Assembly: GCA_938023905.1 (NCBI GenBank)
Contig: CALJCO010000079.1
Coordinates: forward strand, 1 to 21,035
Reading direction: 5' to 3'
From: an uncultured Collinsella sp.
Lineage (GTDB): Bacteria > Actinomycetota > Coriobacteriia > Coriobacteriales > Coriobacteriaceae
DNA: 21,035 bases
The notes beneath the pieces were generated by a model. That model was not told where the DNA came from. It did no database searches and saw nothing but the letters and a program-made list of their open reading frames with translations. The position numbers and the translations under genes are program-made. Shown here in pieces: positions 6,378 through 13,324 of the stretch; position 1 is the first letter of the stretch; each line of letters begins with the position of its first letter.

Positions 6378-7778
6378 CTAGTCAACCACGTGGGTCGTGG
6401 CGACCTGCTTGAGCCAAGCTGCCGACTTCTTAAGGCGGCGCTTGTAGCCGTCCATAAGGTCGACCTCGACAAAACCGTAACGGTTCTTAAAGGCATTTGC
6501 CCAAGACCAGTTATCGATGACGGCCCAATAATGGTATCCGCGGCACTTGGCGCCCTCGGCGATTGCCTTGGCAACCCACTCCAGGTGCTGGCGCACAAAG
6601 TCGACGCGGTAGTCATCCTGGATGGTTCCTTCGGCGTCACGGTTCTTGTATTCGTCCATGATGCCGATGCCGTTCTCGGAAACGAACCACTCAAGATCGG
6701 GGTAGTTCTTGGCGCAGTCCATGCCAAAGTCGTAGAGGCCCTGCGGGTAGATCTCCCAGCCGCGGCTCTCGTTCATAACGGCGTCGGGCCACACATACTC
6801 GTCGGCAAAGTGCGGCAGGCCGTACTGGTCGATCTTGCTCGCCGGCGCCTGAACGCGCGTGGGGTGGTAGTAGTTGCAGCCGAGCCAGTCGACAACACCC
6901 TGCTTGAGGATCTCTTGGTCGCCGGCACGGAACGGGAGCTTAACGCCGCCCTCGGCCAGGCTGTCGAGCACGTCGGCGGGAAGCTCACCCTTGGTAATAA
7001 GGTCGAGCCACCAGCGATTGCTGATACCGCTGGTCATACGCACGGCCTCAAGGTCTGCCTCGCTGGGGTTCTGCTTGGTGTAGACCGGGGTAAAGCAGTT
7101 GATCATGCCGATCTTGGCATCGGCGCGAATAACGCCCTCGTCATAGGCGCGACGATAGTTGGCCACGGCCAGCGCATGTGCCAGCGAGATGTGATACTGC
7201 ACGGTGCGGGCGCGGCTAAAGTCGTGGAGCTGCGGGAACCACACGCCCTCCTGATAGCGCTGTTCGGGCTCGACGATGGGCTCGTTAAAGGTGAACCAGT
7301 ACTTAATCTCCTGGCCAAACTCGTGGAAGGCGACGTCGGCGTAATGCGCGTAAGCCTCGACGACCTCACGGCTCTCCCAGCCGCCGCGGTTAAAGAGGTA
7401 GGTGGGCATGTCAAAGTGGTACAAGTTGACAAACGGCTCCAGGCCGGCCTCGCGAGAGGCGCGGAACAGCTCGTGATACCACGCGGCGCCCTCCTCGTTA
7501 AGGTTGCCGTCGGCATCGAGCAGACGGCTCCACTGGATGGAAGTGCGATAGGTATCCAGGCCCAAGTCCTTCAGAATGCGAAAGTCTTCCTGGTACTTGG
7601 TCATAAAGTCGTTACCGGCATAAGAGCCAACGCAGTTGTAGAACGAACCCAGATCCTGGATGGACCAGGTGTCCCACAGGTTCTCGAGCTTGCCGCCCTG
7701 GTTCCACTGACCCTCAGTCTGCGGGCCGGACATAGCGGCGCCAAAGAAGAAGTCGCTGGGCAGCTGATACTGAGCCAT
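6378..7778 (-). CDS. GH1 6-phospho-beta-glycosidase
   Basis: Cytosolic glycosidase that should split the phospho-disaccharide delivered by the PTS. It has 466 residues. The acid/base is Glu166 in TFNEP and the nucleophile is Glu368 in SENG. I took the ATG at 7778 (GAGG seven bases upstream) rather than the TTG one codon earlier. The loop that reads the 6-phosphate in this family is DNWSWANAFKNRYGF. Its Ser425 and Tyr434 match LacG Ser428 and Tyr437, but the position of LacG Lys435 is Asn432, with a lysine one residue earlier. The Trp right after Ser425 is the residue seen in phospho-beta-galactosidases, where many phospho-beta-glucosidases have Ala. The substrate may therefore be a galactoside-6-phosphate, or the enzyme may be dual. 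It is the first gene of the PTS operon. Confidence 0.9.
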   Translation of the reverse strand: MAQYQLPSDFFFGAAMSGPQTEGQWNQGGKLENLWDTWSIQDLGSFYNCVGSYAGNDFMTKYQEDFRILKDLGLDTYRTSIQWSRLLDADGNLNEEGAAWYHELFRASREAGLEPFVNLYHFDMPTYLFNRGGWESREVVEAYAHYADVAFHEFGQEIKYWFTFNEPIVEPEQRYQEGVWFPQLHDFSRARTVQYHISLAHALAVANYRRAYDEGVIRADAKIGMINCFTPVYTKQNPSEADLEAVRMTSGISNRWWLDLITKGELPADVLDSLAEGGVKLPFRAGDQEILKQGVVDWLGCNYYHPTRVQAPASKIDQYGLPHFADEYVWPDAVMNESRGWEIYPQGLYDFGMDCAKNYPDLEWFVSENGIGIMDEYKNRDAEGTIQDDYRVDFVRQHLEWVAKAIAEGAKCRGYHYWAVIDNWSWANAFKNRYGFVEVDLMDGYKRRLKKSAAWLKQVATTHVVD

Positions 7779-7818
7779 CAAAGTCCTCGCTTTCGTGTCT
7801 TAGAGCTTCCGGTTGGAG

Positions 7819-7896
7819 ACGGGTTTGCTTTGGCAGGTTATCCGGCGCGGGCGCGCACCGGTCATACCGATATCCAACCCGCCAAAACAAAACCGT
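7819..7896. repeat. Long inverted repeat in the operon leader
   Basis: Two 21-base arms (7819-7839 and 7876-7896) match at 18 of 21 positions when one is reverse-complemented. Both contain the TTTGGC(A/G)GGTT block also found at 3915-3955, so this looks like a pair of REP-like units in opposite orientation. It lies between the predicted promoter and the GH1 start, so the operon mRNA would carry a stem of about 80 bases in its 5' leader. Confidence 0.7.
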
Positions 7897-7944
7897 CCTC
7901 AAACAGTACAAGGAAACGCCAATGCATCTCGCTTGTTGTCTGTA

Positions 7945-7972
7945 ACTATAGCGCTCTAATTTTCTATGTAAA
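7945..7972 (-). promoter_or_regulatory. Predicted sigma-70-type promoter of the GH1/PTS operon
   Basis: On the minus strand TTTACA (-35, 7967-7972) and TATAGT (-10, 7945-7950) are separated by 16 bases. Transcription would start near 7938 and leave a leader of about 160 bases. The surrounding DNA is locally AT-rich, unlike the rest of the window. An imperfect palindrome, TATAGCGCTCTA (7947-7958), overlaps the -10 and is a candidate operator for the divergent GntR regulator. Confidence 0.6.
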
Positions 7973-8002
7973 GCGTCTTTTTCATTTTTCTTTATCGAAC
8001 TT

Positions 8003-8014
8003 CTTTCATGAAAG
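8003..8014. promoter_or_regulatory. Perfect palindrome, candidate regulator site
   Basis: CTTTCATGAAAG is a perfect 12-bp palindrome in the divergent control region, about 30 bases upstream of the predicted -35 of the GH1/PTS operon and 66 bases upstream of gntR. Its position suits an activator or a looping repressor. The binding protein is unknown. Confidence 0.35.
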
Positions 8015-8031
8015 CCATATGGATGCTTTTT

Positions 8032-8045
8032 AAGTAGGTATACTT
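8032..8045 (+). promoter_or_regulatory. Candidate GntR operator overlapping the gntR -10
   Basis: AAGTA-GGTA-TACTT is an inverted repeat that contains TATACT, a good -10 for gntR (8039-8044). GTATAC cores are common in operators of HutC-type GntR proteins, so autoregulation is plausible. There is no strong -35. The sequence is not repeated at the GH1 promoter, which weakens the case for one shared operator. Confidence 0.4.
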
Positions 8046-8080
8046 TCTAAATATCGACGCAAATATGAAGGGAGGATTGC

Positions 8081-8800
8081 ATGATTCCCAAATACGAGGC
8101 GATAGCTGCAGATATCCGTCGAAGCATCGAGGACAGCGCACTTAAACCGGGCGATAAGTTGCCCACCGTCGTTGAGTTCTGTGAGCTCTATGGCGTTTCC
8201 AAAATCACCGTCAAACGAGCGATTGAGCAGATCACCGAGGAAGGCCTTATTACCAGCCGGCGCGGATCGGGCACCTACGTCAAGGACACGGCGGGGCTTC
8301 CCGGCCAGGTGTTTTTTCAAGGCAAGAACGACCGTGCCCAGGGCTTTTCGTATGAGCACCGCGGGGAAAAGGTGACCTCGGTGGTCTACGATTTCTCGAT
8401 CGTCAATCCACCGGCAGAGGTTGCGACCCAGCTGGGAATGGCCGAGGATGACTTCGCCTATCACATCGTGCGCGTGCGCCAGGTCGACGAGAAGCCCATC
8501 GTCATCGAGTACACCTATATGCCGCTCGAACTGATCCCGGGCCTTAAAAAGAAGGACCTGTACGGATCGGTCTACGGCTTTATCCGCGAGCAATGCGGGC
8601 TGAAGATTTCGAGCTTCCATCGCACCATTCGCGCTGTCGCGGCAACTGAGGAAGAGGCTGAGCGCCTGGATACCAAACCCGGCTCTCCCCTGCTCGAACT
8701 CAACCAGATTGGCTTCTTGGATAGCGGCACCGCGTTTGAATATTCTATCTCGCACAACGTAGGCGACCGCTTTGAGCTGCACAACGTAACGCTGGCATAA
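8081..8800 (+). CDS. GntR/HutC-family transcriptional regulator
   Basis: DNA-binding regulator of 239 residues. The N-terminal winged helix (about 1-70) shows the GntR pattern, with LPTVVEFCELYGVSKITVKR as the helix-turn-helix and RRGSGTYV as the wing. The rest (about 85-235) is a UTRA effector domain, which in this family binds small ligands, often phosphosugars. AGGGAGG six bases before the ATG fixes the start. It is divergent from the GH1/PTS operon and probably co-transcribed with manA 75 bases downstream. The natural reading is a repressor of the PTS operon released by a phosphosugar made by that pathway. The target and effector are inferred from position, not shown. Confidence 0.92.
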   Translation: MIPKYEAIAADIRRSIEDSALKPGDKLPTVVEFCELYGVSKITVKRAIEQITEEGLITSRRGSGTYVKDTAGLPGQVFFQGKNDRAQGFSYEHRGEKVTSVVYDFSIVNPPAEVATQLGMAEDDFAYHIVRVRQVDEKPIVIEYTYMPLELIPGLKKKDLYGSVYGFIREQCGLKISSFHRTIRAVAATEEEAERLDTKPGSPLLELNQIGFLDSGTAFEYSISHNVGDRFELHNVTLA

Positions 8801-8875
8801 GTTTTTGTAGTCATACGGGCGCTCACTATGGCTCGTTTGGAGTGGGCGGCCGCGCAACACAATGGGGGTATGAAC

Positions 8876-9808
8876 ATGTCCGATTTGATTAAACTGACGC
8901 CGATCTTCCACGAAAAAATCTGGGGAGGCCGCCAGCTCGAAACCGTATTTGGTTACGACATTCCCGAGGGCCCCATCGGTGAGTGCTGGGCCATCTCGGC
9001 CCACCCCAACGGCGACTGCCAGATTGCGGAGGGCCCGTATGCCGGCCACACGCTGTCGTGGCTGTGGTCCGAGCACCGTGAGCTCTTTGGCAACTGCGAG
9101 AGCAAGGAGTTCCCGCTGCTCATTAAGATTCTGGACGCCAAGGACGACCTTTCGATCCAGATTCATCCCAACGACGAGTACGCCGCCGAGCACGAAAACG
9201 GCAGCCTGGGCAAAACCGAGTGCTGGTACGTGCTGGATTGCGAGCCCGGCGCCACAATCATCGTCGGACAGCGCGCGCATGACCGCGCCGAGGCCGCACA
9301 GATGATCGAGGACGGCCGCTGGGATGACATGCTCAACGTGCTGCCAATCCACAAGGGCGACTTTTTCCAGATTGACTCCGGTACTGTGCACGCCATCAAG
9401 ACCGGCACGCTCATTTTGGAGACGCAGCAGTCGAGCGATGTGACCTATCGCCTGTACGACTACGACCGCCCCGGCACCGACGGCAAGCTGCGCCCGCTGC
9501 ACATTGAGCAGAGCCTCGACTGCATCGATTTTAATGTCCAGGCTCCGACCGACGGCACCGTGACCGCGCCCGAGGTCGACGGCGTGACCGAGCTCGAGTC
9601 CAACCCCTGCTACACCGTCGATCGCGTTCGCGTCGACGGCAGCAAAACCCTCGACCAGCGCTGGCCCTTCATGTGCCTGTCAGTCATCGACGGCGAAGGC
9701 ACCGTCTGCGGCGACCCCGTCCACAAGGGAAGCCACCTGCTAGCCCCCAGCACCGTCAAGTCCATTGACCTCGAAGGCAAAATGGAACTGATCATCAGCC
9801 ACCTCTAG
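8876..9808 (+). CDS. manA: Mannose-6-phosphate isomerase, class I (short form)
   Basis: Zinc enzyme that interconverts mannose-6-phosphate and fructose-6-phosphate. It has 310 residues, like the short Bacillus-type ManA. Visible family features are PIFHEKIWGG near the start, IGECWAIS (34-41), and the metal-site segment SIQIHPND with Gln95 and His97. Glu115 in GKTECWYV and His172 in DSGTVHAI complete the site, and YRLYDYDR (191-198) also fits. Several in-frame starts exist upstream (8828, 8870). I chose 8876 because GGGGG lies seven bases before it and the protein then begins MSDLIKLTPIF as its relatives do. It follows gntR in the same direction. Its presence suggests that hexose phosphates from the PTS operon, or mannose, are routed into glycolysis here. 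Confidence 0.94.
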   Translation: MSDLIKLTPIFHEKIWGGRQLETVFGYDIPEGPIGECWAISAHPNGDCQIAEGPYAGHTLSWLWSEHRELFGNCESKEFPLLIKILDAKDDLSIQIHPNDEYAAEHENGSLGKTECWYVLDCEPGATIIVGQRAHDRAEAAQMIEDGRWDDMLNVLPIHKGDFFQIDSGTVHAIKTGTLILETQQSSDVTYRLYDYDRPGTDGKLRPLHIEQSLDCIDFNVQAPTDGTVTAPEVDGVTELESNPCYTVDRVRVDGSKTLDQRWPFMCLSVIDGEGTVCGDPVHKGSHLLAPSTVKSIDLEGKMELIISHL

Positions 9809-9834
9809 GTCGCACCAACAACCCAAACGCAACC

Positions 9835-9868
9835 AGGGGCTCCCCCGTCCATGTACGGGGGAGCCCCT
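9835..9868 (+). terminator. Hairpin terminator after manA
   Basis: A perfect 14-bp stem (AGGGGCTCCCCCGT / ACGGGGGAGCCCCT) with a 6-base loop starts 26 bases past the manA stop. The following bases are only moderately T-rich, so it may end transcription less than fully. Confidence 0.7.
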
Positions 9869-9911
9869 ACTCATATCTATTAATCTATCAGCCCACCCGG
9901 CTCTCCAGACC

Positions 9912-9940
9912 AAAAAGCGAACGAGCAAAGCGACGTTCGC
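9912..9940 (-). terminator. Intrinsic terminator of pcrA
   Basis: On the minus strand GCGAACG pairs with CGTTCGC across a 10-base loop, followed directly by TTTTT. It is about 160 bases past the pcrA stop, so pcrA would have a long 3' untranslated region that includes the hairpin at 10006-10041. Confidence 0.7.
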
Positions 9941-10005
9941 AAGCTGCAGGCTAAAACGCCACAAGGAAGAGGGCGCGTCGGGGGCTTTGGTCGATCGCGA
10001 GTTCC

Positions 10006-10041
10006 GCACGAGCCGGAGAGCACTTAATGTGCTCTCCGTGC
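10006..10041. other. Bulged hairpin in the pcrA 3' region
   Basis: GGAGAGCAC (10015-10023) pairs with GTGCTCTCC (10029-10037) across a TTAAT loop, and GCAC/GTGC extends the stem past a five-base bulge. There is no T run. It may be a 3' mRNA structure or a dispersed repeat. Apart from this hairpin and the two terminators I see nothing else in 9869-10099. Confidence 0.55.
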
Positions 10042-10099
10042 GAGCAGGACTGCCCGAGCAGGCGATGTTGCCCCATACGCCCGCCCAGGTCCGCCAGGA

Positions 10100-12991
10100 T
10101 TACGACAACTTGACGATCGGCGCAAAGCCCTTCATCAGCTTTTTGGTCTGGCCGGTCTTTTCGAATTGAACCTCGATCATGTCTCCCGCGACCGAGATCA
10201 CGGTACCCGTGCCAAAGGTCTTATGACTCACGGTATCGCCCGCGGCAAAGTCCTGCGATGCACTGGCGCGATCGACCTTGCGCTCCACCGTCGGCGACAC
10301 CTTAGACGACGGCTTTTTGGCTCGCGGCGCGCCCGACCCAAAGGTCGAGGCAACACGGCCGGCGTCGGGCGAGACCCCGCGATGACGCTCGGTCCCGTAG
10401 CTGCTGCCGCCAAAGAAATCGTCGAAGCTCGATCCACCACGCGAGGCGGAACCGCCCGTCGAGCGCGTATGAGAGCCAAACACCTTGCCGCCGTACATAT
10501 CCGAGCCCATGCCCGAGCCAAAGGTGCCATGACGGTCGCCGCGCTTCTCCCAGCCCGTGCCCTCAAAACCGGCAGAACCGATACCGCTAAACTCGATGTC
10601 CTCAAACGGAATCTCGTTGAGGAAGCGCGAGCGCGGGTTGGCAGAGGTCGAGCCGTAGGTGCGACGCGTAGCGGCATAGGTCAAGAACAGGCGCTTACGG
10701 GCGCGTGTGATAGCGACGTAGGCCAAGCGGCGCTCCTCCTCGAGCTTACCCGGGTCATCGCTGCCGCCAAAGTCGTGCACGTGCGGGAAGATGCCCTCCT
10801 CCATGCCGGCCACGAACACCGCCGGGAACTCCAGGCCCTTGGCGGAGTGGATGGTCATCATGGTAATGGCGTGCGTCTCGCCGGCCAGGGAATCCAAGTC
10901 GGAGCGCAGGGCCAGCCACTCCATGAGTGCCGGTAGCGCCTTACAGGTGAGCGGACCGTAGGTACGCTCGATCTCGTCGGCATGCACAGCGCCCGCCGGC
11001 AGCTCCGTCGGCGTGGCATACGCGTTGCCCGCGATGGCGGCGGCCAAGGCATCCTGCGGCGAGAGCGCCGGGACGGCTAGGCTATCGAGCGGATTGGAAC
11101 CTGCGGCATCGCGCGCGCCGACGAGCGCCTCAAACGAGGATACCGGTGCAGACGGCCCCGGTTCGGGCGCGGGCGCGCTCACCACGACGGGCTCGGGCTC
11201 GGCGCCGGCAGGCACGTCGGCAACACCGGCTGCGCGCAGCTCTTCTAGGCTCTCGAGCGTACCCTCGATATCCTCGTGCGTCTCCTCAAATTCGGCAGCG
11301 ACGCCCAGGAATTCCTGGATGTTCTCGGCGCGGCTCTCGGACTCCATGGTGCCCTCGGCGCGGAACGCCTGCAGCAGGCCCGTCTTGTCGACAATCATCT
11401 CGACGACGTCCTTGAGCTCGCCGTCCATGCGGCGGCCCTCGCGCACCAGCGCCACAAAACTCGACAGGCCGTTGCGCACCTTCGCGCTAAACATGCCCGT
11501 CTCGGCTGTTGCGATCTCGCAGGCCTGGAAGAACGAGCAACGGTTGCCGCGCGCAAGCTGCTCGATCTTTTGGATCGAGGTGGAGCCGATGCCGCGACGC
11601 GGCGTGTTGATGACGCGCTTGACGCTCATCTCGTCTGCCGGGTTCACGATCATCTTGAGGTAGGCCATGACGTCGCGGATCTCGGCACGGTCGAAGAATC
11701 GCGTGCCGCCCACAATCTTGTAGGGCACGCCCGCGCGCAGGAACATATCTTCGAGAATACGCGACTGGGCGTTGGTGCGATAGAACACAGCGATGTCGTC
11801 GTAGCTCGTGCCCTTGGAGTGCAGCTTTTCGATCTCGCCGGCAATCCAGCGGCCCTCGTCGCGCTCATCGCTTGCCTGGAAAGCCTGAATCTTCTCGCCA
11901 TCGCCCTCGGCCGTAAACAGGCGCTTGTCCTTGCGCTGCGAGTTGTGGCGAACAACGGCATTGGCGGCGCTCAGGATGTGACCCGTGGAGCGATAGTTCT
12001 GCTCCAACTTGACGGTCTTGCAGTTTTTAAAGTCCTTCTCAAAGTCCAGTATATTGGTGATGTCGGCACCACGCCAGCTATAAATGGACTGGTCGTCGTC
12101 GCCCACGACCATGAGGTTTTGGTACTTGGCGGCCAGCAGGTTGGCAATCTCGTACTGGACGTGGTTGGTGTCCTGATACTCGTCGACGCTAATGTAGCGG
12201 AAGCGCTCCTGGTACTTGTCGAGCACCTCGGGGCGGGTGCGCAGCAGCTCGAGCGTGCGCACGAGCAGGTCGTCGAAGTCCATCGCGTTGGCGGCACGCA
12301 GGCGGCGCTCCAGCTCCAGGTAGACCTGCGCGGCCTTTTTGTCATTGGGGCTGTCGGCGGATTTAAGCATGTCCTCGGGCCCGATCATGGCGTTTTTGGC
12401 CGAGCTGATCTTGCTGCGGATCATGTTGATGGGGAACTGCTTTTGCTCGATGCCGAGCGCCTGCATAATATCGCGCACCATGCGCTTTGAGTCATCGTCA
12501 TCGTAGATGGTGAACTGGCCGGTGTAGCCCAGCAGGTCGGCGTCCTCGCGCAGCATACGCACGCACATGGCGTGGAACGTGCATACCCACATGCCGCGGG
12601 TGCCGCTGGGGATGAGCGCCGCCAGACGCTCGCGCATCTCGGCCGCAGCCTTGTTGGTAAACGTGATGGCAAGAACCTGCCAAGGCTTAACACCCAGGTC
12701 GCCGAGCATATGTGCGATGCGGAAGGTCAAGACGCGGGTCTTGCCCGAACCGGCGCCGGCGAGCACCAGCAACGGGCCCTCAGTGGACAGGACTGCCTCG
12801 CGCTGGGCGGGATTAAGGCTGTCGATGTCGACGAGCGGCTTGGGTGCCGGCGCGGGAGCGTCGTAGATGTCGAGCGGGACGAGCTCGGGTTCCGGCGCAG
12901 CAGGGGCGGCATATGCATCGAGCGGCACGGGTTCCGGCGCGGGCGGCACGGGTACCGCGGCGTTCTTTTCCCAGGGCAAGGGCTGGGTCAT
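10100..12991 (-). CDS. pcrA: ATP-dependent DNA helicase PcrA/UvrD
   Basis: Superfamily 1A 3'-5' helicase for repair and for clearing proteins from DNA. With ATG at 12991 (GAGGAG six bases upstream) it has 963 residues; PcrA usually has 720-780. Motifs in order: Q motif LNPAQREAV (59-67), Walker A GAGSGKT (79-85), FTNKAAAEMRERL (111-123), Walker B DEYQDT (270-275), GDDDQSIYSWRG (297-308), NYRST (332-336), TIHSAKGLEFP (713-723), VAITRARKRL (759-768). Extra length comes from a Pro/Ala-rich N-terminal tail holding two similar copies of PE.VPLD.Y.AP (19-30, 34-46), an insertion of about 100 residues before motif V (roughly 580-685), and a Gly/Ser-rich linker (802-900). The C-terminus (911-963, GDTVSHKTFGTGTVISV) is the Tudor-like domain that contacts RNA polymerase in PcrA. 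An upstream in-frame ATG at 13075 is less likely. Confidence 0.95.
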   Translation of the reverse strand: MTQPLPWEKNAAVPVPPAPEPVPLDAYAAPAAPEPELVPLDIYDAPAPAPKPLVDIDSLNPAQREAVLSTEGPLLVLAGAGSGKTRVLTFRIAHMLGDLGVKPWQVLAITFTNKAAAEMRERLAALIPSGTRGMWVCTFHAMCVRMLREDADLLGYTGQFTIYDDDDSKRMVRDIMQALGIEQKQFPINMIRSKISSAKNAMIGPEDMLKSADSPNDKKAAQVYLELERRLRAANAMDFDDLLVRTLELLRTRPEVLDKYQERFRYISVDEYQDTNHVQYEIANLLAAKYQNLMVVGDDDQSIYSWRGADITNILDFEKDFKNCKTVKLEQNYRSTGHILSAANAVVRHNSQRKDKRLFTAEGDGEKIQAFQASDERDEGRWIAGEIEKLHSKGTSYDDIAVFYRTNAQSRILEDMFLRAGVPYKIVGGTRFFDRAEIRDVMAYLKMIVNPADEMSVKRVINTPRRGIGSTSIQKIEQLARGNRCSFFQACEIATAETGMFSAKVRNGLSSFVALVREGRRMDGELKDVVEMIVDKTGLLQAFRAEGTMESESRAENIQEFLGVAAEFEETHEDIEGTLESLEELRAAGVADVPAGAEPEPVVVSAPAPEPGPSAPVSSFEALVGARDAAGSNPLDSLAVPALSPQDALAAAIAGNAYATPTELPAGAVHADEIERTYGPLTCKALPALMEWLALRSDLDSLAGETHAITMMTIHSAKGLEFPAVFVAGMEEGIFPHVHDFGGSDDPGKLEEERRLAYVAITRARKRLFLTYAATRRTYGSTSANPRSRFLNEIPFEDIEFSGIGSAGFEGTGWEKRGDRHGTFGSGMGSDMYGGKVFGSHTRSTGGSASRGGSSFDDFFGGSSYGTERHRGVSPDAGRVASTFGSGAPRAKKPSSKVSPTVERKVDRASASQDFAAGDTVSHKTFGTGTVISVAGDMIEVQFEKTGQTKKLMKGFAPIVKLS

Positions 12992-13130
12992 GGGCGACTC
13001 CTCATCTGACGGACGGCGCGCCTGCGGGCGGCGCCATAGTTTGAGCCGTACCAGTATACCGAGCCGCGCGGACACCGACGCAAATCACACCACGACTCCG
13101 TGCGTCACCGTCAGGCTCGCCCCAACGGAT

Positions 13131-13163
13131 TTGGCGCAATGGGGTCAGGTTACTTTGCACCAA
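13131..13163 (+). repeat. REP-like palindrome, same family as 2855-2906
   Basis: TTGGCGCAA (13131-13139) pairs with TTGCACCAA (13155-13163), allowing one G-T pair, around a loop with GGGGTCAGGTTAC. It matches the full unit at 2874-2906 in all but a few bases but lies on the other strand. It sits in the uppP-pcrA gap. Confidence 0.75.
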
Positions 13164-13213
13164 TCTATTGACAATCACGAAACCGCCGATGTCATGGCAG
13201 CAGCAGCGAGCGA

Positions 13214-13305
13214 CGGTCAGGGCGAACAAATTGGCATGAAAAGGGGGCGGCATAGACCTTTTGGTCATGCCACCCCCTTTGAATGACAAGTTGTCGCCCT
13301 GACCG
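13214..13305 (-). terminator. Nested 92-base hairpin after uppP, probable terminator
   Basis: The outer stem is CGGTCAGGGCGA / TCGCCCTGACCG (12 bp). The inner stem is AAAGGGGG / CCCCCTTT plus GGCAT/ATGCC and GACC/GGTC around a four-base loop, with one mismatch and one bulge. The bases between the two stems also pair in part. The inner hairpin with its CCCCCTTTT tail on the minus strand can act as the uppP terminator, about 45 bases past its stop. The outer stem is not needed for that. Confidence 0.65.
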
Positions 13306-13324
13306 CCGCGCAGCGTCGACTAAG

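Noticed and set aside
6333..8033. 566-codon plus-strand open frame across the GH1 gene
   Set aside because: Antisense to a gene with both catalytic glutamates in place; no recognisable domain.
8030..9502. 490-codon minus-strand open frame across gntR and manA
   Set aside because: Antisense to two well-supported genes and would run through their promoter region.
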